A DNA stretch of 64,000 bases from Casuarina equisetifolia (GCA_028551475.1 CM052356.1:13047884-13111883); one strand, 5' to 3'; counted from the stretch's first letter, positions 1-12,900 are shown. Notes: generated from the letters alone by a model not told the origin. Numbers and translations are program-made.

Positions 1-216
1 GCTGTGCAGTCATTCAAATACTCTCAACATCCCTGATCGGATTGCTATGATGTGCTCACAATGAAAGGAAGAAAGCTAGTATTCTTGCTACATACTACAA
101 CTTATGACCAACAATAATCCTCAACCTCAAATGCAGCTTTCTTTGTGATCCTTTTAGATTAAGAGAGGAGCACATATTTAGAAGAACCAAGGTTCTGGAT
201 TCAACATAGGGTGACA

Positions 217-660
217 TACTGAAGCTGATGCGGATGCAAAAGGGGAAAGAAAATCATTATTTTCTGGCCAAGAATTTGTGACACTTTCTCTTTGGAGGCC
301 ACTGTTGTGCTTTCCTCCTCAGCTCCACCCAACTCACGTTCCACAGTGAACAGATTAGGGTGGGGCAGTATCTTTTTCTGAACATGATTAAGGCAGTCCT
401 CTAATTGAATACCTATCTTTGGTGGATAAGACTCTCATACTGAGGGTGATGCAGATGCAGAAGGAGAAAGAAAATCATTATTTTCTGGCCAAGAATTTGT
501 GACACTTTCTCTTTGGAGGCCACTGTTGTGCTTTCCTCCTCAGCTCTACCCAATTCATCTTCCACAGTGAACAGATTAGGGTGGGGCAGTATCTTTTTCT
601 GTATATGATTAGGGCAGTCCTCTAATTTAATATCTATCTTTGGTGGACAAGACTCTCATA
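217..660. repeat. 221-bp tandem duplication, possible duplicated exon
   Basis: Two direct copies (about 217-438 and 438-660) lie head to tail with a period of exactly 221 bp and only scattered substitutions, plus one or two small changes at the unit start. Both strands are open over much of the unit. On the minus strand one frame ends in a Ser/Ala-rich tail before a stop. On the plus strand a frame rich in Ala/Asp, then Trp/Pro, runs about 42 codons. The period is not a multiple of three, so the duplication would shift any reading frame across the junction. I do not recognise the protein in either direction. It may be a terminal exon or 3' UTR of a gene lying mostly off the left edge, or a transposon fragment. 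Confidence 0.8.
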
Positions 661-3600
661 TGGCCAGATTATTAAATAGTTAAAAAACACTATAATAAAC
701 ACATAAACACATGAAAGGTGAGTGACAATGAAAGGGGGAAATAGAAACAAGCCAGAATAGGCTCTTTTATGCCCAACGACAGGGCTATATATATAAGGAT
801 GCCTTTCCTAAACATTTTGACAATTGTTATTTGTTTTCAATTTGAAGAAAGAAAACAATTAAATGTAATAAAGTCCACAGAATCTAAAACAGGGCCTTCA
901 CCTCAACAAATATACATTGGGATCACCATAGAATAGCCACACAACCACTCCAATCACATTGGGGTAGCAACACAATTACCCTTATCTCACAAGAGCACTG
1001 ATGCAACCCCTCAAATCATACTGGGATGGCAGTAGCCACCCTTTTCCTCAATTGGTGTAGTCTTATGATAACCTCCCTTATTCTTATCATTATTTTAAAA
1101 TAATTAATTCAAACTCCAATAGTACCAAAACAGACACTCGATTCTCAAGTTATTTCTATAAGAAGGTTTGAAATGTTCCTCAAAAGTCTATTGCATTCTA
1201 AATAATGGTTTTGTATTTTGTAATTTGACACACAAATCATTTGTGCAAGAATAGTTGAAAAAACGATCGACCATCTTTTACTCCATTATAAAATAACCAA
1301 GGTCCTTTGGATGACAATTTTGTACCCTTTTGGTTTAGAATGGTCATGCTTTTAAGGACAATGGATATGTCAGTGAATTAGAGACGTCAAATTGAAACAG
1401 ACTTCAATTTAAGAGTTTGGAATATTACATATTTGTATGTAACGTCTTGCTTTCTCAAACAATACAATTCTCAAACTTCCAAACATTAAGAGAGAACAAT
1501 TACAAACGAAAAATTTATATGCTAAAAGCTCTTTAAGTTTCAATGGCTGCATGTATTTATTATCCATTCCCTAATTTTTTAGAATCACTCAAAATGCATT
1601 CTTCCTCATTTTCTTCATTAGTGTTTCACTTATATAGTTTCAATGTACTTCGGTTACACTCTTCTGGATTTTATATAGGGTTGGGTACTAATAAATAAGG
1701 AAAAAAACAGTTTGTTAAATGTTTTGGTCAACATTTGTTTTTGATTTAAAAAGAAAAAGTGTTCTCAGATACTCTAAGAAACATCACCTGTGTTTTTCTT
1801 AAGTTTATTTTCACATTTGGAACCAAAGTACAATCATTTGACAATAAAATAGACTTGAAGAACTAGTCAGACAGTTTGAAGCCTAAAATTGGATTCCAGT
1901 GTGTATTATGTATACTCCCCCCACTCTGCAAGTCCAAAATGATTATACAACTAAACTCAAAGGCATAATGAATTATATGAATAACAACTTCTAAATGGCA
2001 CCAATAACATATAAACCTTCAAGAAGTTTCAGTTCCATCAATCTTTATGCTCCTAGACCTAGAACCATGAACTCTTTTTCAAATTCTCTTACTAATTAGT
2101 TTTGCTATATCTGGATATTTGGCTTTATACAACTATACTATGAAGATCTAAATTGTTAATTGTACCCTATAGTAGTAACTAAACCTTATTATACCTGTCC
2201 ATCAATTTCTAGGCATTAATCTCTAGATCATCCTCTACAACCAATACTATAACTTCTATCCAATTGGCCTAAATTTTTAGGCATTAATATACCGTGCATA
2301 TATATACTCTTATCACACCCATAACACATACGGACAAAATCAACGAGGAAAATGAAATGGGAAAAGAAAAGTAAAGACATACCAATGATCCCTTAAATGC
2401 ACAATAAACAAGGAATAAAAAAAGGCGGGGAGTGGAATTCACCTTTTTTGGTCCACTTTTCTTTGCACCCAAAATAAAGTAAATTTAGGCTTCCATAAAA
2501 TGTTTCAATTCAAGAATCTGTAACTGCTACAATGCCCTACCATTAGCCCCTAAAAAGGAATAAATCTTTCATTTCTTCTTTCCCCTATAAAATCCAAATG
2601 TAGGTTTCTTCACTATATGGCCCATCAATAGGAACCTTTACACTGTCAGCAATTTAACATTTTAGTGCATTTAGGGGCACATAATAAGTCAACTCTAAAC
2701 TCTCAAATGCAAATGGATCACTTGAAAGATTTAGGCATTAACAAATCATAGAATGACATGTGTAAGAGGATGAATATATCAGAAGTGATTCTTATTCCCA
2801 TGATGTTATTTTCAAGTCTAAAATGTTATCAGCACTAATAGTTTAAGATAATAACTCAAGCCTTAATGTTTTAGTTCCAAGATTTCACTTTAAGTGAAAC
2901 AGCACAAAAGTCAACAAATCACTCTTGTAAAGTTCCAAGAATTATTAGACAGTGATCTCAAGCTTGACATATAAAAACTCAATTTACCAAACATAGACTA
3001 CATTTGTACAGTTCTCAACACTTGCAATGACAAATAAAAAATTAAACAAATAGTTGCAATATCAAGCTAATTCTTTTCTCACCCATCAATCTACAAAGTA
3101 TATATTATAGTTATCCCTAAAACTCTCAGCACTATCAAAAAGGAAGATCATTGGATGAACAGAACAAATACGTACTCTTGAGTTTTTCACCAAATCAAAA
3201 AACTTTCCCAAATAAAGAACAATCCCCAACCTTTTATGAATTCAAAATTACTCTGATGCTGAATGTTTCTTCATACAAAATTCCCAATAGTCTCTCAATA
3301 ACAACAAATAATATTAACCCTCAGTTTATTTATTAAAAAAAAAGAATTTATTTGAAGTATTAAAAATAAATTGCAACAAGAGCACAGAGCTTCTAACCTT
3401 CGATCAACCGTACCAAATGACAAAGAAAGGCAACAAGCTACAAACTTTTAGCTTTTTAACAGCATGAAATGACATTTGCAGTTACGCATATGATCAACAA
3501 AATAGATGATTACATAAAACAAAAGCTTTGGAAACAATGCAAATAGAGGGAAAAAAAAATGAAGTAAAATCCAAAAGCTTTTAAAAAATTAGGGCCCAGA

Positions 3601-4010
3601 AACAATTTATTTTTTCTCATTTCAGTAGCCTAAGATAAAATGGAGGACCTAAATAAAGTAATGCAAATAGTCCAATAAGTCATTGTTGACAAGGAGGACT
3701 TAGTTTTCTCGCGGCCCTACTAATGAACACTAACACTCTAAACCTCAAATTTCTTAAGTTTTTGAATCCTTTCTCTGCAAACAGGGAGCTTCGGAGGGCT
3801 AGATGCTTGCTATTTCTCTAACATCATCATATGTTAAGAGTAGTCAACAACTGAAACCAATTCTTTTCCATCATGCTCGAAGTTGAGCAAAAATAATAAA
3901 AATGTATATTAGCTTAAATGACCAAAAATTTCGAGGCAACCGATTGAAGAAATACAGATGCAAATATGCATTGCATACATGTAGACCGACAACCATACAC
4001 GTAACTATGT
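661..4010. other. AT-rich stretch without a recognisable gene
   Basis: No reading frame in this stretch resembles a known protein. The short open frames (2284-2472 minus, 3151-3336 plus) are AT-biased chance frames. If the YchF-like gene starting at 4270 continues leftwards, this is its first intron. I looked on the minus strand for the next conserved YchF block, the segment after the P-loop that reads roughly ANFPFCTIEPN in the family, and did not find it. Confidence 0.5.
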
Positions 4011-4016
4011 GTCGAA

Positions 4017-4040
4017 GAGAGAGAGAGAGAGAGAGAGAGA
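4017..4040. repeat. (GA)12 microsatellite beside a splice donor
   Basis: Twelve uninterrupted GA units on the plus strand, read as CT on the minus strand. In the minus-strand YchF-like gene they start 7 bases after the intron-1 donor sequence GTAAGCCA, so the intron opens with a pyrimidine tract. Confidence 0.95.
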
Positions 4041-4048
4041 TGGCTTAC

Positions 4049-4270
4049 GACGGCATTAAAGAGAGTGGACTTGCCAACATTAGGGAGGCCGACGATGCCG
4101 GCTCTAAGGCTCATGCTAACTTTGGAGGATGAGGAAGAGAAACGCTGCATGAAACCCAAAAAGCCTGTGAAGTGACACTTCTCTTTAAGGAAGAGAGGCC
4201 TTTCCCTGGGAAGCGATGACTTCCATGGGTGAACCAATGTGGGGATAAGGTAACCGCAGGCGGTTCTCAT
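4049..4270 (-). CDS. YchF/Obg-like P-loop GTPase, first coding exon
   Basis: This 74-codon exon begins at the ATG at 4270 and ends at a good donor (C|GTAAGC, intron from 4048). Residues 1-50 are basic and hydroxylated with few acids (Arg, Ser, Pro), like a chloroplast or mitochondrial transit peptide. Residues 58-74 give GIVGLPNVGKSTLFNAV, the G1/P-loop of the YchF branch of Obg-family ATPases/GTPases; YchF proteins have this NVGKS variant near the N-terminus, followed by an intron in plant genes. Family knowledge: YchF proteins bind ATP or GTP and associate with ribosomes; organellar versions are little characterised. The open frame continues upstream to 4426, but those residues lack family similarity, so I chose the ATG at 4270. 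The remaining exons (G3, G4 and TGS domains) are not visible in 1-4048 and probably lie beyond the left edge. A truncated copy is the alternative. Confidence 0.75.
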
Positions 4271-4590
4271 GGTTGTAAACAGGAACACGCAGAGCGAGCG
4301 AAAGAGAGATTGAGAGAAGGCTTCAATTTTATTTTTCTCCTCTTGAAAAATAGAGGGAAGGCAGGCCGCGCTCCAAGGGATGCGATACTTGTCTATATTA
4401 TTTCTTTTGAAAAAAAAAAAAAACAAGGATTTTTGGTAAATGACAAATGTTTGGCAGGATTTACAAATGACACGACCTTGTTTGCGAATTCTTTTTGAAT
4501 TGTATTTAGTTTTTTTCTTGTACTCATGTTAGCCTTTTGAATTGTCTATCTTACATCATATTCAAATAGGAGTCTCTTTTTAAGTTTTAT
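4271..4590 (-). promoter_or_regulatory. presumed promoter and 5' UTR of the YchF-like gene
   Basis: Only about 320 bp separate the start codon from the first transposon-derived sequence (relic P, from about 4591). The stretch holds a run of 13 A at about 4412-4424 and no TATA box I can defend. Promoter function is inferred from position only. Confidence 0.35.
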
Positions 4591-5262
4591 TACGATATCA
4601 AAGTAGGGATACCTTGATCTACGTCGAATTATCATCATCATCAATTTTAACCAAAAGTTATTATTATTATTAAAAAAAAAATCTTGATGATTCTCTTCAC
4701 ACATCCTCTTTGTTCGTTGTTTTCTTGAAGGATTTTTTGTGAGTTTCTTGAATCCACCCTTGTGTTCGTTGTGTTTCTCTCCTTTCGAAGCTTCTTTTCA
4801 ATAGCTTCAGAAGCCTTCTATCTATGTTCTGGGAGTTTTCTGTCGAAAGAAACTCAGTCTTTTCTTCGAAAATCTAATACGCATCTTTTGTGTGGCGCCG
4901 CAGTGGAACGTCATGCGTTACTTTTGGCCTTCCGCGCGCTATGTTGCTTTGTTCAACTTTTCTCTTAGTGATTTTGTCGAACACTTGCAGTGCAGCATTT
5001 ACTGGTGCTAAACCAATGAAGAACTTTCTCAAGCATTGCTTCGAACACCTCGGCACACCTCATATCCTCCTTCTAATAGCATCCATCTGTTCTAGTCCCA
5101 ACCCCGACCCCATGGCTACTTCACACTAGAAATAGAAGAAAGGCGGGAAGAACCGCCAACCGAGCTAGTACCCCCAATTGAAAAGGTTGTGTTATATACC
5201 TAAATGCAAATGAGCCTCTTAGAGTCCTCATAGTGCTAAAGAAGTTGACCGGTGAGGGGAAC
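4591..5262 (+). pseudogene. copia retrotransposon relic P, leader and start of gag
   Basis: A primer-site-like sequence at about 4591-4607 (gatatcaaagtagg) resembles the copia tRNA-Met site TGGTATCAGAG. A gag-like start follows at 5112 (ATG GCT ACT TCA). At 5218-5262 the plus strand reads KLTGEGN, the conserved gag motif (L-T-G-E/D-N-Y/F), and stops where element O inserted. The frame resumes at 18568 after O. The frame has several stops and shifts, so it cannot encode protein. The open frames at 4762-4968 and 4890-5129 lie in the leader and look like chance frames. Confidence 0.55.
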
Positions 5263-5537
5263 TATAGAATTTGATAAACTCTTGCATGTTTGGAAAAAAA
5301 AACTTGTTTATTGATTAAACAAAACCAAAACTAATTACAAGAGAATACAAAGTCGTAGGAAAAAGAACTCTTAGTATGTGGCTATATTAAAAACCTTTTA
5401 ACCTAAGAGGCTATATATAAACAAAAGTAAGGCTGATACAAGGAAACCCTAGTATCCTACAATATAGGAAAAATATATTGAACATCCTACAATATAGGAA
5501 AAATATATCATAGAGAGAAAATCGTCAACCTTCAACA
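5263..5537 (-). repeat. 3' LTR of element O
   Basis: On the minus strand it starts TGTTGAAGG and ends ...TTTATCAAATTCTATA. It matches 18448-18567 at both ends (for example tgataaactcttg and tttattgattaa). The LTR follows a purine tract, GAAGGGGAG, read on the minus strand at 5538-5546. It is longer than the other copy, which has lost an internal piece. Confidence 0.8.
5454..5508 (-). repeat. 30-bp tandem repeat inside LTR of O
   Basis: Two copies of atcctacaatataggaaaa (starts 5454 and 5484, period 30). The matching part of the other LTR is deleted, so whether the duplication predates insertion cannot be told. Confidence 0.85.
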
Positions 5538-5559
5538 CTCCCCTTCAAGCTGACGATCG

Positions 5560-7916
5560 AAACAAGTATAAAACCTCAAGCTTGCTAGGGAGATGATAAT
5601 GTTGATTTGTCCTTAAAGCCTTGGTTAAAATATCTGCAAGTTGGTCACCACTCCTAACATGTATTGTGCTAATTAAATCATGACATATTTTTTTCTCCAA
5701 TAAAATGACAAGAAACATCTATGTGCTTGATCTTTTAATGAAAGACTGGGTTTTTTGTCAATTTTTACACTGTCTCATTATCACAATATAACAACACTAG
5801 CTGTGAAACATTAATTATCATATTTTTTAATAGACCAACCACCTAAATGATCTCACAAGTAGTGGTTGTCATAGCCCTATATTCGGCCTCTGCTGAAGAA
5901 AGAGTCACAACTGGTTGCTTTTTACTTTTCTAAGAAATTACTAAATGTTCAAGCGTAAGATAAAAGCTAATAGTGGATTGACGTGTCATAGGGCATTTTG
6001 CATAGTTAGCATCATAGAAAGCTTGCAAGAGAAAATCACCATTTGAAGGAAAGAATAAGCCAAGCCCTATTGTTCCTTTGAGATACTTAACAATACGGAG
6101 AGTTGCTCCCAATGGGATTGCTTAGGAGTATGCATAAATTGACTTAAAAGGTGTACTAGAAAAGCTATGCCAGGGCATATCATATCAAAATAATTCAGCT
6201 CACCTATCAACTGCTAATAATTCAATATGTTCTCAAATGGTGGATCATCTATTTATGGACAAACTCACTCATTATATTTCAAGCTAGTAAATAAGACATT
6301 TGTCTCCATGGGATTTTTAACAGGCTTTACAATTTACAGTCCCAATTCATAAATCAATTCTAAGATATACTTACATTGACTAAGTGCTTGCCATTTGAAT
6401 ATGGAAAAATCTCTATCCCAAGAAAATACTTAAGTTCTCCTAAATCTTTTATTTGAAATGTAAAATGAAGATAAGCTTGTAAAAACCTCAATTTCTTGTG
6501 TATCATCACCAGTGATTAAGATGTCATTCACATATATAAGCACTAAAACAATATTACTAGCTTAATCTTTAGTGAAAAGAGAATAATCATATAGTGACTA
6601 TCAATAACTAGCAGACACTAGAGTTTTTGTAAACTTCTCATTCCACTGTCGTGGAGCTTATTTTAACTTATACAAAGATTTTCTCAATAAACATACTTTG
6701 GACCACCCTTCAAAAGGACTCCCAAGTGGTAGTTTCATATATACTTCCTCATTTAAGTCTCCCTATAGAAATGCATTATGGACATCCATTTGTTGTGAAG
6801 CAATAGATAATGCACTTGTAATTGTCACTAATTTTACTGTAGGAGAGAAAGTCTTATGATAATTGATCATTTTTATCTTATTATAACCTTTCGCTATTAG
6901 ACAAGCCTTAAAGTGCATACTCCCATCAACATGATACTTAATCTTGTATACCCATTTACATCCTATGGGTTTTCTTCGTGGTGGTAGGTCTACCAGTTCC
7001 TATGTTCGATTCAATTCTAATGCTTTCATTTCCTAATCCATGGCATCTTGTCGTCTAGAACCCTTAATTACCTCAGGGTAGAATAAGGATTCTGTCTCAA
7101 GTGAAATGGCTATTATGAAATGTTGATGTGGAATGGGTAAATGTATATAGGATACATAGTCAGAGATGGGGTACTATATGGATGGTTTGACAACGTTGTT
7201 GTAGACATAATCTTGAGTCCATTTGGGTGGCCTAGAAATTCTAGTAGATTACTAGGAAGTGGTGGAAGGACTATAAGATCATGCATGGTTGATGAGGAAG
7301 TATCATCCTCTGTCTCATCATAAGTGAAAACATGAGGTGATGTAGAAAGAGGATTTGGAATCTCTAGGGTAGAATCATTCAGTTAGTTGCCTGATCTATT
7401 AGAAGTGGTAATATCTGATGTAGTATGAGTGGTAATATTATAAATGGGATCTAATTGTGTAGGAGGGATTACTTAAGCATGGGCTAACTTTAATAACTTG
7501 TTGTGCAAGCTCCTTATCTTGAGATGGCATCATAGGGAATTCTAAAAAAATGGGACCTAGTCTTTATGTTTGTAAAAGGAAAAACAGTTTCATGAAAATG
7601 AACATCACAACTCACAAAAAATTTCTTTATTTCAATGTCACAAAGTTTATACCCTTTTTGCCCAAAAGGGTATCCCATGAAAATACTAGGAATAGCTTAA
7701 CAAGCAAATTTGTCTTTATGCCCTACTACTAAAGCATAACAAAGACAACCGAAGACTTGAAATCTTGAGAGGTCAGGAGCTTTCCCATGAATCACTTCAT
7801 AAGGAGATTTCTCATGTAAGACTGAAAAAGGAATGTAATTGATAATGTGTGGCAGTGAGTACACATTCACCCCAAAAACATTTAGACATGTGACTTTGAA
7901 ATTTTAATGTCCATGT
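5560..7916 (-). pseudogene. element O pol remnant: integrase end, RT, RNase H
   Basis: Read on the minus strand from 7916 down: the end of the integrase region and the motifs FWGECV, YIPFSVLHEKSP and GCLCYA (7600-7916), a linker (7050-7540), reverse transcriptase (about 6115-7050), and RNase H with VKYLKGT and YDANYA (5930-6112). Many stops and frameshifts are present. The upstream half of the integrase lies on the far side of element A, from 16493. Confidence 0.8.
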
Positions 7917-9511
7917 TGTTAGGTTTTATAGCTTAACAAGAAGGGAAGGGTTGAATTGTTCTTGTACTGAAACTATGCTTTTGTTGTTTATAAACAAATT
8001 CATTCAATTAATTTAACAATTTATATGATAATAAGAAATCAAACAAAATTATTTAAGCAAGTAAAGAGTAAGAGAATCAACACCCAATTTACCACGGAGG
8101 TTTAGCACTCTATCTTAGAGTCCTATGTCCACGCTTTTCTCCTTCAATCTAACCGATTAAAGTCACCTTTTACTCAACCTGATAAGGAGAATACATTCTC
8201 CCTAATCCAAATAATTCCTTCTCAAAGGAATTATCAAGTTTGAATACAAATTATGATCAAAAGATCGTATATAGTAGCAAATCCCCAAATAATGTGTTAG
8301 TTTATGAGATATTGCTAATCAGAGGAGCTATTCAAACATATATATCAAGGTACAGAGCTCTTATAATGAAATCCCTAATTTGAAGAAATTAGGATTTCGG
8401 GTTTTCCTCAAAATTTATATGCAGAAGATGTTTATAAATGAAATCAGCATATAAATAATGTTATACAAGCTATGATTGAGTATATAATCGAAGATCAAAG
8501 TAGATAATCAAATATCATCGAACCTTTGTGAGTCACCGAGAGATGAGCAAACTTGAATCAAATAGTAAGTGAGCTTAATAAACTTTCTTCACTAAGAGAA
8601 CGCTTCAAATAGATGTCAATCATCAAGAGAAAATCTTCACGCACACATCTCCTTTAAATAGAAGCAGATCTAGGGCCTTTTTGAATCAAACCTGAACTGT
8701 AGCCTTCTTCCCGTTAGGAATAGTAGGCTATCTATCAAATTAGCCTTATATCAGCCTTCAATTTGAAATTTGACCATTCTGACAACTTGTCTTCTCCAGA
8801 TTCCTCCCGTTGAGGTTTCACGTTTGAGAGAAGCAAAGACAACATCGAGGATGAGTGAAATGGCTAACGGCTAAGGTAGACTCGTCGAAAGATAGAAGCC
8901 TCTTATGTGCTTCCTTAAGTGAGACAACGTCGTGACTAAAAGACTTCACTGATGGTTAAGACAACATTGTAACAAAGAGCGGGATCGGGCTGATGCAAGC
9001 TTGGGCCGCACCATATTGACGTCTCAGTCCAGTAGTAAGGGTCCAGTCCAGTGATGAAATATCCAATAGATATACACGGTCCTAATATCAACAAGGTCCA
9101 AAAATATGATCTCTTACAAAGTTCATATTTTGGTGTATTACATATATTTAACTTTGAACTTATATCACAAGATAGAGTTAATGTCCCTCATGTTCCTACA
9201 ATTACATCAAACAAAGTATCATATTCCTAAAATAAAATATATTCAAACATTATTTTATTTCTCAAGGAAATATTCAAATAATCAATATATTCAAATATTC
9301 AAATATTTGAATGTATGTCACAAGAGCTTTAAGAATATGTTTTATGAAGAAATGTAGGAACCCAATTACTTTATAATATCATTAATTAATATTATAATTT
9401 GTATACTTTTTACTTCCTATAATTTTTCTTTTTGCACATATAAAAACATATTTTAAGAATTAATATTTATCAAAGATACTTTTAGTCATAGCAAAACCCT
9501 ATTTTTTAACA
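7917..9511 (-). repeat. 3' LTR of element A
   Basis: A 1,595-bp copy of 14908-16492 with scattered substitutions and small indels. On the minus strand it starts TGTTAAAAAATAGGG and ends CCTAACA. It contains a TATA-like CTATTTAAAG (minus, near 8652-8661) and, near 8915-8975, two units with the ACGT core, homologous to the 35-bp repeats of element C. Confidence 0.9.
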
Positions 9512-9526
9512 ATCTCCCATTTTTTT
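9512..9526 (-). other. polypurine tract of element A
   Basis: On the minus strand the sequence just before the 3' LTR reads AAAAAAATGGGAGATT. This is the position and composition of the plus-strand DNA primer of LTR retrotransposons. Confidence 0.75.
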
Positions 9527-9979
9527 ATGATGACAAAATATTTCAATAGTATGGCACATGTCATGAAATATCAATCATGTTTTTCAAGAGAACACAGCAT
9601 ATTGATCATCATACAATTTGAGTTGTAAATAGTTACTTCATATGACCGTGAGCAAGGCCTATATATGTGTCTAGCATATTTCAAAAATTATCATAGAACA
9701 TGCAATCTGGGGTGATATGTATCCCACATTATGCACTGATATAGTTAGAAATGAGACTTCACATGTGCACTATTCTCTCCCCCTTTTTGTCATAAGCAAA
9801 AAGAATGATTATGCAAGTAAGTAGGACATGCGACAAAAAAAATGAACAAGCAGTAACTTAATAGAGATAGGAGAAGGGTACTAACCGGATTCTGTAGGAG
9901 TGAAAGTAGAGCCGCTCCCCCTCAAATCGAGCAGTTTGAAAAACAATAAAAGAATAGAAAGATAGTCGTAATAGACAGT
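9527..9979 (-). other. 3' untranslated internal region of A with extra purine tracts
   Basis: About 450 bp without a reading frame between the pol stop and the purine tract. It holds two further purine blocks also found in B and C: gcttatgacaaaaaggggga (minus, near 9780-9800) and TTTGAGGGGGAGC (minus, near 9914-9927). Several purine tracts downstream of pol are a reported trait of Sireviruses. Confidence 0.6.
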
Positions 9980-12900
9980 TCAAAGATTTTCAAGAAGTAA
10001 CATTCCAAGTTCTTGTCTAAGAGCATAAAATTTATCCTCTGATAAAGGTTTGGTTAAGATATTAGCAATTTGCTAATCAGTGCTCACAAATTCAAGTACA
10101 ACATCACCTTTCTGAACATGATCCCGAATGAAATGATGTCTAATTTCTATGTGCTTTGTTTTAGAGTGCTGGATAGGATTCTTAGTGAGATTTATTGCAC
10201 TTGTGTTATCACATTTTAGTGAAACTCTATGTGATAAGATGTCATAATCCTCTAATTACTATTTCATCTATAAGATTTGAGCACAACTACTAGCAACAAC
10301 AATATATTTGCTTCAGTGGAAGAGAGAGCTACACAATTTTGTTTCTTGGAGTGCCAAGAAATAAGCATATTTCCAAGATAGTGACATCCAACACTCGTAC
10401 TCTTCCTATCTAGTTTCTATCCAGCATAATCAGAATCACCAAATCCATGTTAATCTAGAGTAATGTCTCTAGGATACCAGATTCCTAGGGAAACCGTGTC
10501 TCTAAGGTATCTAAATATTCTTTTAACAACAACTAAGTGTTGTTTTTTAGGATTGGATTGATACCTAGCACATAAACACACACTAAACATGATATCTGGT
10601 CTATATGCAGTCAAGTATAGCAAGGAACCAATCATGCCACGATATAATTTAGTGTCTACACTAATTCCATCTTTATAATTAGATAATGATAAAGAAGTGC
10701 CCATTGGTGTGTTCATTGGTTTGGAATCATGCATCTTGTATTTCTTGAGCAATTCATTTGTGTATTTTGTTTAACTTATAAAAGTCCCTTTGTTTGTTTG
10801 TTTGATTTGCAATCCAAGAAAGTATGTTAATTCACCCATCATACTCATTTCAAATTCACTTTGCATGCATGCAGCAAATTCTTCACATAGTTTAGAATTA
10901 GTAGAACCAAACACAATATCAGCAACATATACTTGAACAATTAAAATTTCTTTTTCTTTGTTCTTTATAAATAATGTGTTGTCCACTTTTCCTTTTCTGA
11001 AATCATGATTTATCAAGAATGAACTTAGTTTATCATTCCAAGCCCGTGGAGCTTGTTTCAAACCATATAAAGCTTTTGATAATTTAAAGACATGATTTAA
11101 ATAAATCGGATCTTCAAATCTAGGTGGTTGTTCAACATATACCTTTTCCTTTATAATACTATTCAAAAATGCACTCTTGACATCCATTTGAAATAAGGTA
11201 AGGTTCATACAGCAAGCAAATACAAATAAGATCCGAATTGCTTCCAACCTAGCTACCGGTGCAAATGTTTCATCATAGTCAATCCCTTCTTCTTGACTAT
11301 ATCCTTGTGCCACTAATTTGGCCTTATTTCTAGTAATAGTACCATTTTCATCTAGTTTATTCTTGAAAACCCATTTTGTACCTATGACTGGATGATCCTT
11401 TGGTCTAGGAACTAGATTCTAGACCTTGCTTATTTCAAATTGGTTCAATTCTTCTTGCATAGCAAGAAACAAATTTTCATCTTCAAAAGCCTTATCTACT
11501 TTCTTTAGCTCTACTTAAGATAAAAAGGCTTGATGTTCACATGTGTTGTGAATCCAAGATCTTGTACTTACTCTAACATTTGGATCTCCTATGATGTGAT
11601 CTACTTCATTTCTAACTCTAAGGAAGGAAGGTTCTCTAGTTTTAGACTCCCCCTCAACTTCAGCCCTATTTGGATGACTTTTATTCTCTTCCGTTTCTAG
11701 GATGCCGCCATAGTCATCCCTAAACTTAACATAAATTGACTCGTCTATAACTAAGGTTCGTTTGTTGAATACTTTATGTGCTTTACTTGTATAAGAATAT
11801 CCAAGAAATATTCCTTCATCACTCTTGGAGTCAAATTTTTCAAGTGATTCTTTTCCATGATTCAAAACAAAACATTTACTGCCAAAAACATGAAAGTATG
11901 AAATGTTTGGTTTTCTTTCAAAGAATAATTCAAAAGGTGTCTTTTTCAAAATAAGTCTTATCAAAGCACGATTTGAAATATAGCAAGCTGTGTTTACAGC
12001 TTCTCCCCAAAAATGTTTAGGAAGATTATATTCACACATCATGGTTTTACTCATTTCTTAAAGAGTTTTATTTTTCCTTTCAACAACACCATTTTGTTAT
12101 GGTGTTTTAGAAGCTGAAAAATTGTCTGAAATACCATTTTCTAAACAAAATTTTTCAAAGAGTTGGTTTTCAAATTCACCACTATGATCAGTTCTTATTT
12201 TTATGATTGAAAGACCTTTTTCATTTTGAATCATTTTACAAAATTCAACAAACTTCTCAAATGCTTCATTTTTCCTAGCAAGCATGTATGTCCATGTGAA
12301 TTTAGAATAGTGATCTATAATGACTAAGACATAATATTTTCCATTTAATGTTGTTGTTCTTATAGGACTGAAAAGGTCCATGTGCAATATTTCTAATGGT
12401 CTAGATGTACTTACCATAAACTTCGACTTGAAGCTACTTTGTGTATGTTTGCCTTTAATGCATGCCTCACATACTCTATCATTATTAAATTCTAAAGATG
12501 GTAGACCTTTCACTAGATTGTACTTACACAATTTTTTTATCAATCCTAGACCCACATGTTCTAGCCTTCTATGCCACAACCAAGCATCAATATTTCTATA
12601 TACAACCAAACATGTTTGTTCAACATTCATCTTATTTAAATCAAGCACATAGATATTGTCCTTCCATTTTCCATCAATTTTATGTTCAGCATGCTCAACG
12701 AAACAACTTTCTTTTCCAAATTTTATTTTAAATCCTTTATCACATAACTGACTTATGCTAAGTAGGTTAAATTTTAGTTCATCTACCAACAAAACTTTAG
12801 ATATGAGTAGGGTATCAGAGTTACCTATTGTTCTCATTCCTCTTATTCTTCCTTTGGAGTTATCTCCAAAAGATACCATACCTCCATTTTTCAGCTCAAG

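Noticed and set aside
3902..4132. 76-codon plus-strand frame with an Arg-Glu run
   Set aside because: The run is the GA microsatellite and the rest is antisense to the YchF-like exon.
4271..4426. N-terminal extension of the YchF-like frame to 4426
   Set aside because: The extension begins with a Phe/Lys run from a poly-A tract and lacks transit-peptide or family features. The ATG at 4270 gives a better start.
4762..5129. Short plus-strand frames with hydrophobic segments
   Set aside because: They sit in the leader of copia relic P between primer-site-like sequence and gag, with no family similarity.
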